Shown: positions 10,161-21,327 of the stretch, in pieces
Position numbering within the stretch: position 1 is the stretch's first letter
Layout of the letters: every line of letters starts with the position of its first letter
Source of the DNA: Acanthococcus lagerstroemiae
Lineage: Eukaryota > Arthropoda > Insecta > Hemiptera > Eriococcidae
Assembly: GCA_031841125.1 (NCBI GenBank)
Contig: CM063109.1
Span: forward strand, 66,098,914-66,162,913
Reading direction: 5' to 3'
DNA: 64,000 nucleotides
The notes under the pieces: generated by a model
What the model was told of the DNA's origin: nothing
The model's input: only the letters and a program-made list of their open reading frames with translations
Database searches by the model: none
Program-made: the position numbers and the translations under genes

Positions 10161-11284
10161 TTATTGGTTCAGAAATGATTTTGATTTGTAATTAGTGGAT
10201 AACAGATCATTTTATTCGAATCATGCCCACACTTGCTGTAGGCACCTATGACTGATATTTATATGCAACAGTTGTGTAATTTGCACTAGTTATCTCGGAC
10301 TGCATAAAATCGCATTTATAAGATGCAGCATTACACTGAGAAACCTCTTTCGCTTTTATGACGTGTATAGAAGGGTGGAGACACCGGATCCTAAATTAGG
10401 CCAATGGTGCCGAGAATTCGCCGGTAGAAAGCTCGTTTTGCTGGAGTAGATACTATACTGCGTAGCAATGAGAATCATTCATTGTTTTAACCAGAATTAT
10501 AACTACTTATGTGTCGGTATCTCAGAACGATGACGTTATGTACTCCTACCTACGTTGGAGATTCCCTCGCACATTTACGAATACCTACTGGAAAATCCAG
10601 TTTCAGCTTTAGTTGCGTCTCGAATACGAATCAGGCGGACTTTGCTGGGGTGCTGGGCAAAAGGACTAAGCTCCCAGAAGATTGGTTTAGCCCATCTCTC
10701 TCCACGTAAAACTGATTTAGCCCCACCCAGGAGAAAATTTTAATTTTTAAAATACAGTTATTTCTATATATGAGGCAAAATATTACCTCACATTATTACT
10801 AAGTAACTGAGGAAAAATTCTCTGAAATAGTTCAATTCAAAATTGGAAACTGTGAGTTATCAATGTTATTGAATTCAGATTCTGAATTTCTATCGAACTA
10901 CCACAAGGCTGTTAGGGGTACAAACGAGATATTTAAGTTTGAAGATACAACCGTTTGTAAAGATAATCAGGTGAAGTGCCACTTATTGGTTAGGTTTTTT
11001 GGACGGTCATATCTCGAACTCTAATTACACGGGGGAGTTGTATTTTGGAATCGATGGATACTTTCAACCTTCCTCTACAACATATGACAAGATGGCGCTG
11101 CTATTACTCCCTTGGATTAATCCACAGGCATCCTACGAAAGGTCCAAAAAACAAAATTTGGCAACTGTGGTCAATTATTGGTCTGTAGAATTTTCCATTC
11201 TGAATCGTAGCATGTGGTAGTGTATGCCATCAGGAATAAGTTTCACTTACACCCGCCGACTTCAAGAGCTCAAGTGCTATTTTC
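10161..11284. other. Unassigned sequence
   Basis: No recognisable gene, RNA or element boundary. The overlapping plus-strand frames at 10509-10743 and 10999-11220 show no motif. Confidence 0.35.
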
Positions 11285-12490
11285 CTTGGTTTGCAGATGA
11301 TATTGTCTTATTAACTGAAAGAAGTACTGATTTGGAAAATATTTTAAATAGAATGGAGGAGATTTTGAGCATAGAATATCGTACTACAGTAAATAAAAAT
11401 AAAAATAAAGCAATCTATGTAATCGATGTGAACATGATAGCTTAAATATAATCATTGGGCAGGAAAAGATTGAGGAAGTAAGAGAATTTTGCTATATCAG
11501 GAGTAAAATAACAAAAGGTGGAAGGTGTAAAAGGGATATTAGTAGTAGAATAGCCCAAGCTACATTAGAACTTTATTGAAAAGTAATTTATTCAAATCAA
11601 AAATAAATCTAGAAATCAAAAAATTATTTTTGGAAACTTATGTTTGGGGTGTAGCGTTGTATGGATGTGAAATTTGGACCATAGGAAAACCAGAGAAGAG
11701 AAGGATCGAAGCTTTTGAAATATGACGCTATAGGCGGATACTTAATATCAAATGGACGGATATGGTAAGAAATGAGGAAATACTTAACAGACTAGCAGGT
11801 AAAATAGATATTTGGAACAGTCCCGTAGCCATGGGGGGCAAGCTGTGGCTGAGCCCCCTCTAAAGGTATCTTGAACCCCCCTAGGCAAAGATACCACCAT
11901 TTTCAAAAATCATCATTACGCTGAACGAGAAAGAAAGGAGAGATGAAGAGAATTAATACCACAGAAACATTTTAAAATTCAGAACAAAAACTTGGTCAAC
12001 TAATTTGGGACTCTTGGATTGGGAATGGGATTTGTATGTAATGGCCCCAGTACACTCTCGCTAAATTACCCGAGCCTGTTTAGACAACGAGGCGAGATAC
12101 CCATTGAAATGAAACATAAAACCCAGGTACACTTTTTTCTTGGCTTGTAAAAAAAATGCCTGCTTTGGCCCCCCAAACGGTTCACAGAGCCCTACCCATA
12201 CATATAAACTCTGGCTATGGGGCTGATTTGGAATTGTTTGAAGATGAGGAATGATGATAAACTAATAGGGCATATAACTTCAGGCACCCAGGAATAATAT
12301 CACTTCTGCTAGAAGGAAGGGTGGAAGGAACGAATTGAGTAGGTCGGCAAAGATTCCAGTGTGTTCAACCGATAATCGAGGATATCGAATGTCAGAGTTA
12401 TTTGAAAATGAAAGAACTTGCACGAGATAGGGAGAAATGGGGAGCTGCATCAAACCGGTCGTAAGACTGATAACCTTCTTATCATCATCA
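11285..12490 (+). pseudogene. LINE polymerase C-terminal half, interrupted by a hAT MITE
   Basis: It starts at the catalytic FADDIVLLTERSTDLENIL, then EKIEEVREFCYI, the block around VALYGCEIWTIGKPEKRRIE, RRILNIKWTDMVRNEEILNR and, after the MITE at 11818-12225, CLKMRNDDKLIGHI and KMKELARDREKWGAASNRS, a typical LINE C-terminus. It ends near a short TCATCATCA tail at about 12481. Several frameshifts and stops are present, and it is 5' truncated. Confidence 0.85.
11818..12225. mobile_element. hAT MITE, 408 bp
   Basis: Termini CAGTCCCGTAGCCA and (reverse) CAGCCCCATAGCCA, flanked by a perfect 8-bp duplication ATTTGGAA (11810-11817 and 12226-12233). Without it the LINE frame reads straight through (GKIDIWNCLKMRNDDKLIGH). 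No transposase. Confidence 0.93.
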
Positions 12491-13189
12491 TTATATCATA
12501 CTAAATACGTTCCGGATTTCTTTCGAATTTGTAGAAAGATCTATGGTTATTATTATGTGGAATGTAAGGAGCAACATGTGGGTTTACGTAGGTATTTTCT
12601 TTTGACTAATGCTTTGGAAAAAAGATTCTCAAACAGCTTTGAACTTTGTACTTTACTTACTTTAGGCGCTCACACACATCTATACCTTAGCAGGGGCGGA
12701 TAGGTGAATTGAAACTAAGAGGGAAATAATGTAAGAGCGGCCCTCTACAAATTTTTAAGCGGCCCAAAAAATATTTTTGCTCCACCCCATTTTATTTACA
12801 CATAGTCTTTCAGGGTTCAAAAAAGCAAATGGTCACGTGGATACTCATTTTACAGTTTTCCCCCTTCTTTTATCTTTTCAATTAAGAAAATTGTTTTACC
12901 TCCCAGCGAAATGAAAAAAAGAAAATTAGTATGTTTATTAACAACAGAAATATCTAATACATAATATTATTTTAATAATTAGGAGGTCTATTAAAAATAA
13001 GAGATCATTTATCTAATATTATAGGTTGGCCTAAAAAACTTGTTGATCAAATTAATTAATTTAACAATTTCCGAATACTTGAGGACTTATTCGTGAGCGC
13101 ATAAAGAACGTCCTCATTCTTTATTCCTGAGAGGATTTCTTTCTCCATTCATAATCATAAGTGCATCCAAGTGATCATCTGTAAGTACC

Positions 13190-14355
13190 CAGGGGCGAAA
13201 CTATAGGGGTGGAGGTTAACCACCCCCTCCAATAATTTGGCAGTCAGCAAATTTTGAAACTGTTCATTTGCAATTTTCATTTTTCATGAACGTTTATTTG
13301 TTTATTTCTTTTTCAATTAAAAAGTATTTCGATGAAGAATCGGCAAATTTTTAATTGTTTAAAAATTTTGTCGTCGAATTTTAGTTTTCAAAAAATATTT
13401 GTCGGCAAATTTTTCTTCTCCACCTCCCCAAACTGAAAGTCAAATTTCTTTTCTGAAAATGGAGTACCCTGGACTCCTGTCAGAGACTAGTCAGTCAAAA
13501 GCCGAAGGTTTCAAGCTGAGTATCGAAAGTTATCTGAAAGGTTGAAACAAATTAGAAATGTGGAAGACACTTCGAAAATCTTAAAGTTGTTAGCGGCCGT
13601 TGAATTCCGAATTTCAATGAGCCTGAAATTTGAGAAAGTTGAACATTTTTTTTAAATCTGAAAGTTGAAAGCAAAAGACTTCTGTTCCAATGTCACAAGC
13701 TGAATCTGATAGCAAATGTTCTATTGTTTAATTTACGGGCTTGGTCCTGGTGAATGTAGGAGGGAAATCTGGAACAAAAGTCAAAACTCCATGTGTGTTC
13801 TCCACAATAATGAAAGGGAGCTTGAGGCACGGATTCCCTTAAACCGATTGACCTGAAATTTGTAGGTTTTTTTTATGTTTATTTTTTGATTTTATTGAAA
13901 CCAGCTTAGGAGACGAATCAGAGGAAATTCAGAAAAAAATATCACCAAGAGTAAATAACGGCTAGCTTGATGTGTAAAGGAAGTTGTGTGTTCCTCTCAA
14001 GTATTCCTAACATCCTGCCAGCTTACCCTCCCAGACTAGGGTATGCTCATGTGAGTGCTTGAGGGAAAAGGTTTCAATGTGAATTTGCAGGGACGAAACT
14101 ATGGGGGAGGGTGAATCACCCCTAATAATTTAGCAGTCGGCAAATTTTGAAACTGTTCATTTGAATTTTTCATTTACCAAGAACGTTCGTCTGTTTATTT
14201 TTTTTTTCAATTAAAAAATATTTTGATTGAAAAATCGGTAAATTTTCAAATTAAAAAAATTTTCGTCGGCGAATTTTTAGTTATCAAAAAACCTTTGTCG
14301 GCAAACAAATTTTCCTTCTCCCCCCCCCCCCACTGAATGTCAAGTTTTGCTTTTG
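13190..14355 (+). mobile_element. Composite hAT-like element: unit - spacer - unit
   Basis: A perfect 8-bp duplication TAAGTACC (13182-13189, 14356-14363) brackets two direct copies of a ~265-bp MITE-like unit (13190-13455 and 14088-14355) around a 632-bp spacer. Each unit starts CAGGG(G/A)CGAAACTAT and ends in a CTTTT(C/G)TG-like terminus, with shared blocks AAATTTTGAAACTGTTCATT and TTTGTCGGCAAA. A second, inverted copy with the same spacer lies at 20239-21264 plus 23250-23286. No coding capacity. Confidence 0.88.
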
Positions 14356-14890
14356 TAAGTACCGACCGTAATCTATTCTTTATATGTGTCAAAATAGAAA
14401 AGGATCTTTCACAAGATACTTGTACAAAGGAAATAGTCAATAAAGATTTATAAGCTGTGTATAAGGTTGGATACGCAAGTTTATAAAAATTGTACTTTTT
14501 TATGACTAGAAAACAACATGCAGGATACTTTTTACAAAGTTCTTTGCAACTGCTGGGTTGGGATTCAGCATCATCACTATTACCACCGTTACTTTCTTCT
14601 TCATCGTCCAATAAGCCTAGTTGATCAAAATCTTCTGCAAGACAGTTTTTTAAGCTGTCCCATTTGCAAATAAAATCTGTAAATTCTCCTTTGAAGTCTT
14701 GCAGGGTCGATTTCTTTCGAAATTTTTTGATATGGGAAAATAGATTTGTACGCACTTGTAATTGATCGCTATCCAAAACCTATCCTTTAGGTCTGGAAAT
14801 AGATTAGGGTCCAAATAACTGATATCGACAAATACAGCTTTGTGACTCTGAAATTTGTCCTTTATAGTCGATAAAATAGTGTCTTTTATT

Positions 14891-15049
14891 CACCCGCGGA
14901 CTGGCAAGGGAATTGTAAAGGGGGAATACTGGTTGGGGCCCTTCATTTTCATTTTCCCCCCATTCCTGGAACAAGTCATATTTTGGGTGGGCCCGCAGTC
15001 CAAGGGGCCCGGCCGGGGATTCTCCCATCCCCCAGCCAGTCCGCGGTTG
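14891..15049. mobile_element. hAT MITE, 159 bp
   Basis: Termini CACCCGCGGACTGGC and (reverse) CAACCGCGGACTGGC with a perfect 8-bp duplication CTTTTATT (14883-14890, 15050-15057). It sits inside the hAT transposase relic; excising it with one duplication restores TQIK-DTILSTIKD. Confidence 0.94.
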
Positions 15050-15689
15050 CTTTTATTTGTGTGAAGACCTCCCGTGTGCGAAATTTGTCGTTTTCATTTG
15101 TTATTGGATTATCATCACCATCGTAATTAAACATTTTCTTCTTCATTCGTCGGCGTATTTTTGGAAGCTCGTCTTCTATTTCAAAATCAACCTCAGGTTC
15201 AGCTTTTTCCAGTTCTTCATTTATCTTGGAGACATATAACTTTGTTGAATGTAAAATAACTTCAAAGTCGCTTAATCCCTTTGCTAAATCTCTAAGTGTA
15301 TCTTCAACCATGTTATAAGCTTCCAACAAAGAGGAGTTGTCTTTTCAAAAATGCGAAGAAAAATTTAAGCCGTGAGGATTATTTTGAAATTTAGAAAATT
15401 GTCCAAAAACGATTTAGCTTTTCCTCGGGCTTCAGCAGAATACTTTGCAGACGTTCTAGCTATCTCATTTAAGGATGACAAAAGTTCAAGCAACAATCCA
15501 GAGTCGTCTATAGTCTAATACGTATTGCTTAGGAGATATTTTTTATAGCGAGGGCCAAGGGCTGCGGCCGTCAGCTGTACATTTTTACGTCGGAGCTATC
15601 CAACTGCGCAATTGAACCGGCCCAGCGGCCCAGGAGGAAATTTCCCCTTTTCCCCCTGGGCCTACCCGCCCATGTACCTTAGTCATTTT

Positions 15690-18031
15690 CGTTATCAGTA
15701 AGTGGCGAGGGAAGTTGACAAATTAAAGAGAAAAAAGACTCCAGGCTACGATGAAATCTCTGCCTGTTTACTGAAAGAGCTACCGAAAAAAGGACTCGTT
15801 ATGCTTACCTACCTCATTAACGCTGCTTTTAGAATTAGATATGTCCCACAGGCATGGAAAAAAGCGGAGGTTATCATGATACCGAAGCCAGGGAAGTCAC
15901 TAGAATCGGCTGCGTCTTATCGGCCTATTTCCCTACTACCAGTACTCTCAAAGCTATTTGAAAAACTCCTATATAGTCGGCTGAAATCACTGCTCACTAA
16001 ACAAAACCTAATTCCAGACGAGCAATATGGATTTAGAGAAAAGCACTCAACCATTGACCAGGTCCATCGTCTTACATCTGTCATTAATGAAGCACTCGAA
16101 CGAAAAAAATACTGCTGTGCTGTATTTTTAGACTCAGTCCAGGCCTTCGATCGTGTATGGCACCAAGGCCTACTCCATAAATTATATCATCACCTTCCTA
16201 AGGCATTCTACACTCTCTTACAATCATACCTTGACAGAAGACAATTCAGAGTTCGTCATGCTACTGCTACTACTGCCTGGTTCGATATACAAGCTGGAGT
16301 CCCTCAGGACAGTGTACTCGGACCCTTGCTGTATCTTGTCTATACACACGACATTCCTAAACTCCCTGATACCACTACAGCACTATTCGCGGACGACACA
16401 GCTGTTCTAGCTACTGATACAAGCCAAACTGTAGCTATATCGAAACTTCAGCATGCCCTTGATGCTGTGTCCAATTGGACACAAGATTTGAAAATTCGTC
16501 TCAATCCTGAGAAATCTATCCACGTCAACTTCACCCTGCGAGTGACTGCATTTCTCCCTGTCATTCTGGAAGGAAAAACAATTCCGCAACGTGATTCCGC
16601 TAAGTACTTGGGAATGCACCTAGGCAGTCGCCTGAATTGGAAAGTCCATGTTAAAATGAAGCGCCAACAAATGAAAGAGAAAATGCGCTCATTATACTGG
16701 CTTCACTCAACCTAGCATCCAAAAAACTGCTCTACCAGATGATAGTACGCCCTATATTGTCATATGGATCCAGCTATGGGGTTATGCCAGCAAAACCAAC
16801 ATCGATAATATTGAAGCTGGACAAAATATTGCTCTCCGCACCATAGTCAACGCCTACAGGAACGAGAAAAATGTAGGGTCACGGGTTGTTAGTTGACACA
16901 CAAATCGTCTAATTCGCATTTCTGAAGCCCCTAAGCAATATTTTGTCGAGGTTAAGAGCTTATTCGAAAGAGCGAACCTTTGCGCATATTTTCAATTTTT
17001 AAAAGTTGGTTTTCGTGCCATAGAACTCGAGCTATGACCAATTTAGTGAGACAACTTTCGTGTGTCAACTAACAACCCTAGTGTTGTTAGTTGACACGGC
17101 CTCGGTTGTTAGTTGACACACGTAAAAAATAGTAGTTTTAGGTTGACACACATGCGAAAAACGTCATAATTATTTATTCTAAGTTCTAGAAATCAATACA
17201 AATTGATAGGTTCATCGAATGAGAAAACAATTTGTCGATTTTGCCGCGCTGTACCTAAACGGGTAACAGGTAGAAGGCGTTTGATGACATCTTTTTCAGT
17301 GATAGTGGTGATATCTGGTACATGTGGGAATGCGAATACTAACGAATTACGGTTCACCCTCCGCAGGAAAGATATCTCATAGGCCGAATCATGCAACTGT
17401 ACCTACTCGCTTTGATGGCATCTAGAACCAAAGATTTCGTGTGTCAAGTAGCAACCGAAAAATCGTGTCAACTGACAACCACACGTTTTCTTACCTTTGG
17501 AGTGCAATAACTAATTGAAATATCACGATATTCGCCAAGATCTTGATACCATTCGATCCGAGATGAAATTACCTTTCAAATGGTATATAAAACATTCCTG
17601 GTCTGAATACTTATCATTGAAATGTAACGAAAACGGCAGAAAAAATTGTTTACTTTTCGTCATGGAAATCAGATTTTACTGCTCTTTTGATAACAAGAAC
17701 GACGCAGTGTTGCCCAAACTACATTCATAACATGGCCATGTCCTAACGCACCTACCACCAAAATTTCATCCAGATCGCGCTAGTGTGAGAGTCGAAAATC
17801 GCGCTGTGTCAACTTACAACCCGTGTCAACTAACAACCCGTGATCCTAGATATCAGACGCGACCTCAATATTCCAAGTGTGGCGGAAGTAATCTCAAAGT
17901 ATGCAGCCAAACACGAGTCTCGTCTGCACAAGCACCCGAATTCTACAGCACTGGAGCTGCTCGACATCACCAATACCCCACATCGACTCCATAGACATCA
18001 CCCGATCGACCTGGTTACACGATTTCTATAA
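15690..18031 (+). pseudogene. Jockey-like LINE reverse transcriptase, split by an insertion
   Basis: The largest coding relic: 337 open codons (15702-16715) with all polymerase blocks in order: EVDKLKRKKTPGYDEIS, KAEVIMIPKPGKS, YRPISLLPVLSKLFEKLL, DEQYGFREKHSTIDQVHRLT, CCAVFLDSVQAFDRVWHQGL, AGVPQDSVLGPLLYLVYTHD and the catalytic FADDTAVLA. After frameshifts near 16700 and 16780, ASKKLLYQMIVRPILSYG and NIEAGQNIALRTIVNAYRNE follow. The element at 16876-17846 interrupts; the end resumes as DIRRDLNIPSVAEVISKYAA to LHRHHPIDLVTRFL and a stop. The endonuclease and ORF1 are missing (5' truncation at the hAT). Jockey-type by motif style; not tree-tested. Confidence 0.93.
16876..17846. mobile_element. 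TA-flanked inverted-repeat element with internal GTTGTTAGTTGACAC repeats
   Basis: Termini GGGTCACGGGTTGTTAG and (reverse) GGATCACGGGTTGTTAG are flanked by TA at 16874-16875 and 17847-17848. Removing it with one TA joins the Jockey-like frame exactly (AYRNEKNV-DIRRDLN). The motif GTTGTTAGTTGACAC or its complement occurs about eight times: near 16884, 17063, 17083, 17105, 17441, 17465, 17806 and 17823, with a partial copy near 17140. There is no transposase. It has the same architecture as 4967-7068 but an unrelated motif. Confidence 0.88.
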
Positions 18032-18393
18032 ATTTTATTTTTTTCTAATTTTCCCTATTTTCTTTAGTTACCATTTCTCTATTACTTCACTGTTTTGTCT
18101 GTTTTTTTTTTGGTATGTTATTACTGTTTCACGAGTTTAACTTTCTTTTTTACGCTTAGAGAGTACCCTTTTTTTCTTTTCTATATTACCCCCCCTTATT
18201 TGTTATTACTTTGTTTGTCTTTCTTTTTGCTTGTTTATATTTATTGTTATTATTTATTTAATTATCTCTTTACTGTGATTAGCTATGTCTCTGCCTCTGG
18301 GCATTTTTCTAGATTTCGTGATCTCGCTAATATTCAAAATTACCTTTTATTGCCTCATAAAGCAGATTAACGTAAAAATTAAAAAAAAACGTG
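18032..18393 (+). other. 3' untranslated region and A-rich tail of the Jockey-like LINE
   Basis: T-rich, non-coding sequence directly follows the LINE stop codon and ends in an A-rich run (about 18378-18390), as expected for the 3' end of a Jockey-type element. The plus-strand frames here are low-complexity shadows. Confidence 0.5.
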
Positions 18394-18589
18394 GGATCAC
18401 GATCAGGCTCTTCGACACCCGTTTATCCCTCGAAATTGGAGGGCGAGGGTTAAAAAATATATTTTTCTCTGCAATACTTCCTCTGTAAAAAAAAGAAGAA
18501 AAAACACCACTACATCACAAACGATAATAGTGGTACTCGTATAGGTTTACATTTTTCATTTACAAGGGCTAATTTTGAACCGCCCCTAG

Positions 18590-18672
18590 CTCCCTCTATT
18601 TCCGCGCAGAGTTGGAAAAAGTTTTATTTTCAAAACACCCCCCCCCCTTGGAAAATTTCTAGATCCGCCGCT
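18590..18672 (-). mobile_element. hAT MITE end fragment
   Basis: The end, read on the minus strand, is CAGCGGCGGATCTAG followed by a G-run, a common hAT MITE terminus. No matching second end was found nearby, so only this side is annotated. Confidence 0.5.
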
Positions 18673-18780
18673 GGCTCCTACAATGTATTTCTAATCGAAT
18701 AGGGCGGCAGATTTTATATTGCCTAGCAGCTTCTTCCCTTAATACGCCTCTGGCTTTGATACTTGTTGAGTCAGTTGGGA

Positions 18781-18833
18781 CTTTCACAATTTGTGCCCCC
18801 CTCCCCCAGTAAAAACTCTTCGGTACGTCCCTG
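18781..18833 (-). mobile_element. MITE end fragment, same family as 57466-57808
   Basis: On the minus strand it starts CAGGGACGTACCGAA and continues through a G-rich block to CACAAATTGTG, closely matching the right end of the MITE at 57466-57808. Truncated. Confidence 0.6.
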
Positions 18834-20238
18834 AATATGATGTCGATTCCGCGGTACTCTAGGCCGACCACGATGGGCCATCGCAAAATGAACGAGTCAT
18901 TGTTAATCTCACTTTCGTGATCGCAGCATACACTCGAGTCTGTAGATCTGTGCATGCACGGCAACAATTCCGGCTCATCGAGTGACATGGTATAATTTCG
19001 ATTCTAAAATCGAACAGTCATCGGTAATTTGCGGGTTTCAATCGGGCTTCGCGCCTCATATTATTTTCGACACGTATAAACACGGCGCGCCTTGCAAGGT
19101 CGATTGTAAAAATCGAAAAAAATTTAGTCCGAATTCTTTAATAAAAGTGAAAGTTATTAAAACATCTCAGCTGAGATGTGATGTATAAAACTGAAAGGAG
19201 TCCCAGTTACCAAAGGAAATATTTTCGCTGGTTGCTTTTTTTTTTTTTTTTTCTTTTTTTTTCATCCGATCCATTATAAATACACTATTCGCAAAACACA
19301 GAGAAGAATGCGAATAAAAAGGTTTATGAGGGATACGATTTATAATTTTGGTTCGATGCCTTTTTTCTTCTTTTTTTTCCCTCTCCTTCCTTCTTTCGTG
19401 CCTCCTCCTCGTTAGTTTATGAACATTTTATAATTTTATTACATTTTCGGTGTCGGCTCTTCGAGTAGGTAATGCATAGACGTTTTATTTTTCGCCAACT
19501 TTCTCTTCGCCAGGTTTCATGTAAACGCGTCGGATCGATTTCGTTTTCAATGCAGTGTTTTTTTATTTTTATTTCTCTCTTTCCTTCTTACACCGATAAA
19601 TGTCAAGGTTGCTCCGCGAAAAGTGAATTATTGTGCAATAAAATTGCAACCTTGACTGTATTTTTCTATTCATCGTTTCACGCATTAAAGAAGGAACGCA
19701 TTTCGACGTTAGCCTGACCCAGATGAGAGGAAAAAAATTGTTCAATTTCGGTTTGTCGGTATTTTCAACAAGCGAGGGACCAGGGATAAGGACGCGGTCC
19801 CTTTCACTGTGTCCTTCTCACTCACTCTCTCTCTCTCTCTCTCTCCCTTTCTGTAAAGGCGCAAAAAATCGCTAATTTGGCACTACAAAGCGCACCACGA
19901 ATTGAGAGATGTGTCGTATAATTTGGATACGATTTTAATGACCACTATAAATAAGTTAGGTTTTATGAATGGTTTAGGTCTGCTCCGTTGATAATTTAGC
20001 GAACGTGTGACGACTTGAAAATAAACGGAGAAGTACGGCTTTAATTTTCTCTGTCTCTCATTCGCGAGTGCTCTTAACAAATTGTTTCCGGTTTAGCGGC
20101 TCGTATTCTATATTTCTCTTCCTCTCCCGCTATTCACGAAAAATATTGCTGCTTTGTTATGGCGTGTGTGGGTTAGTCAGACGCTTACAAGGCAGCAATT
20201 CGATAGTACAACTGTAATACTTTGAACAGTATACAAGC
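18834..20238. other. Unassigned, possibly unique host sequence
   Basis: No transposon motif was found. It contains a T-rich tract (19235-19261), a (TC)n microsatellite (about 19819-19847) and a short hairpin, GTCAAGGTTGC at 19602-19612 pairing with GCAACCTTGAC at 19646-19656. Small frames on both strands show no motif. Its lack of repeats makes it one of the better candidates for host non-coding DNA. Confidence 0.4.
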
Positions 20239-21264
20239 AGAGGCGAAACTTGATTTTCAGTTTGGGGAGGTGGAGAAGGAAAATTTGCCGACAAATATCT
20301 TTTAAAAACTAAAAATTCGCCGACATCTTTCCGATTTTTCAATCAAAATGTTTTTTAATTGAAAAGAAAAAAATAAATAAACAAACGAATGTTCTCACAA
20401 AATGAAAAATTCAAATGAACAGTTTTAAAATTTGCCAACTTCCGAATTATTGAGGGTGTTTCATACCCCCCTCCTAGTTTCATCCCTGCAAATGCAGATT
20501 GGAACCTTATCCCTCAACTACTCACATTTGCGCACATGAGCATACCCTAGTCTGGAAGGGTAAGCTGAAAGGATGTTAGAAATACTTGAGAGAAATGATT
20601 TTTTTTTTCTGAATTTCTTCTGATTCGTCTCTTGAATTGGTTCCAATACAATAAATTTAAAAAAAAAATGAAAAAATTGCAAATATTCAGGTCGATTGGA
20701 TTAGGGGAATCAGTGCCACAAGCTCCCTTTCGTTCTTATGGGAGAAAAACACATGGAGTTTTGACTTTTGTTCCAAAATAAATGTCTCTCCTATATTCAC
20801 CAGGACCAAAACCCGTAAATTAAATAATAGAACATTAGCTATCGGATTCAACTGGTGACATTTGGAAAATAAGTCTTTTGCTTTCAACTTTCAGATTTTA
20901 ATAAAATATTCAGTTTTCTTAAATTTTAGTCTCTAAGTCAAACAGAGAATCTAGTAAAAACAGAATAGTCATTGAAATTCGAAATTCAACGTTTGCTACC
21001 GACTTTCAGGTTTTCGAAATGTCTTCCACATTTCAGCTTTGTTTCAACCTTTCAGATAATGTTCAATACTCAGCTTGAAACCTTCTATTTTTGACTGGCT
21101 AGTCTCTGACAAGAGTCCACGGTACTCCATTTTCAGAAACGAAATTTAATTCTCAATTTAAGGGATGGAGAAGAATAATCTGCCAACAAATATGTTTTGA
21201 AAACTAAAAATTCGCCGATTTTTTAATTGAAAAGAAAAATAAACAAAGAAACATTCATAAGAAA
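20239..21264 (-). mobile_element. Composite hAT-like element, second copy (main part)
   Basis: Inverted copy of 13190-14355: unit 20239-20491 (terminus CAGAGGCGAAACTTG), spacer 20492 to about 21134, then the beginning of the other unit. That unit is cut at 21264 by the Helitron and resumes at 23250. The flank TATACAAG left of 20239 should be half of the target duplication, but the other half is lost. Confidence 0.85.
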
Positions 21265-21327
21265 CTAGCAACGCACCACATATCTCTATTCTATTTATAT
21301 TAAAAAAAAAATGAAAATTACAAAAAT

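Larger units (their letters stand above)
13050..15505 (-). pseudogene. hAT transposase, interrupted and frameshifted
   Basis: On the minus strand: LLLELLSSLNEIARTSAKYS, MLEAYNMVEDTLRDLAKGL, KIRRRMKKKMFNYDGDDNPI, VFTQIK, then after the MITE at 14891-15049 DTILSTIKDKFQSHKAVFVD and SYLDPNLFPDLKD. A frameshift near 14775 leads to a segment with YPTLYTAYKSLLT and VQVSCERSFSILTHIKNRL, the conserved hAT dimerisation region. After the insertion at 13190-14355 it ends LTDDHLDALMIMNGE and, shifted, NEDVLYALTNKSS. Transposase would cut and join the element's ends; this copy cannot. Confidence 0.9.
12691..15674 (-). mobile_element. hAT transposon, full length but inactive
   Basis: Termini CAGGGGCGGATAGG and (reverse) CATGGGCGGGTAGG are flanked by a perfect 8-bp duplication TACCTTAG (12683-12690 and 15675-15682), the hallmark of the hAT superfamily. 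The transposase relic lies inside on the minus strand. Two younger hAT-type elements are nested in it (13190-14355 and 14891-15049). Without them it would be about 1.6 kb, so part of the transposase gene is probably deleted. Confidence 0.92.

Noticed and set aside
12691..15674. Direct ~265-bp repeats at 13190 and 14088 as LTRs of a small retroelement
   Set aside because: No primer-binding site or polypurine tract and no TG...CA ends; the duplication is 8 bp and the termini are hAT-like.
16407..16619. 70-codon minus frame
   Set aside because: Shadow of the Jockey-like polymerase.
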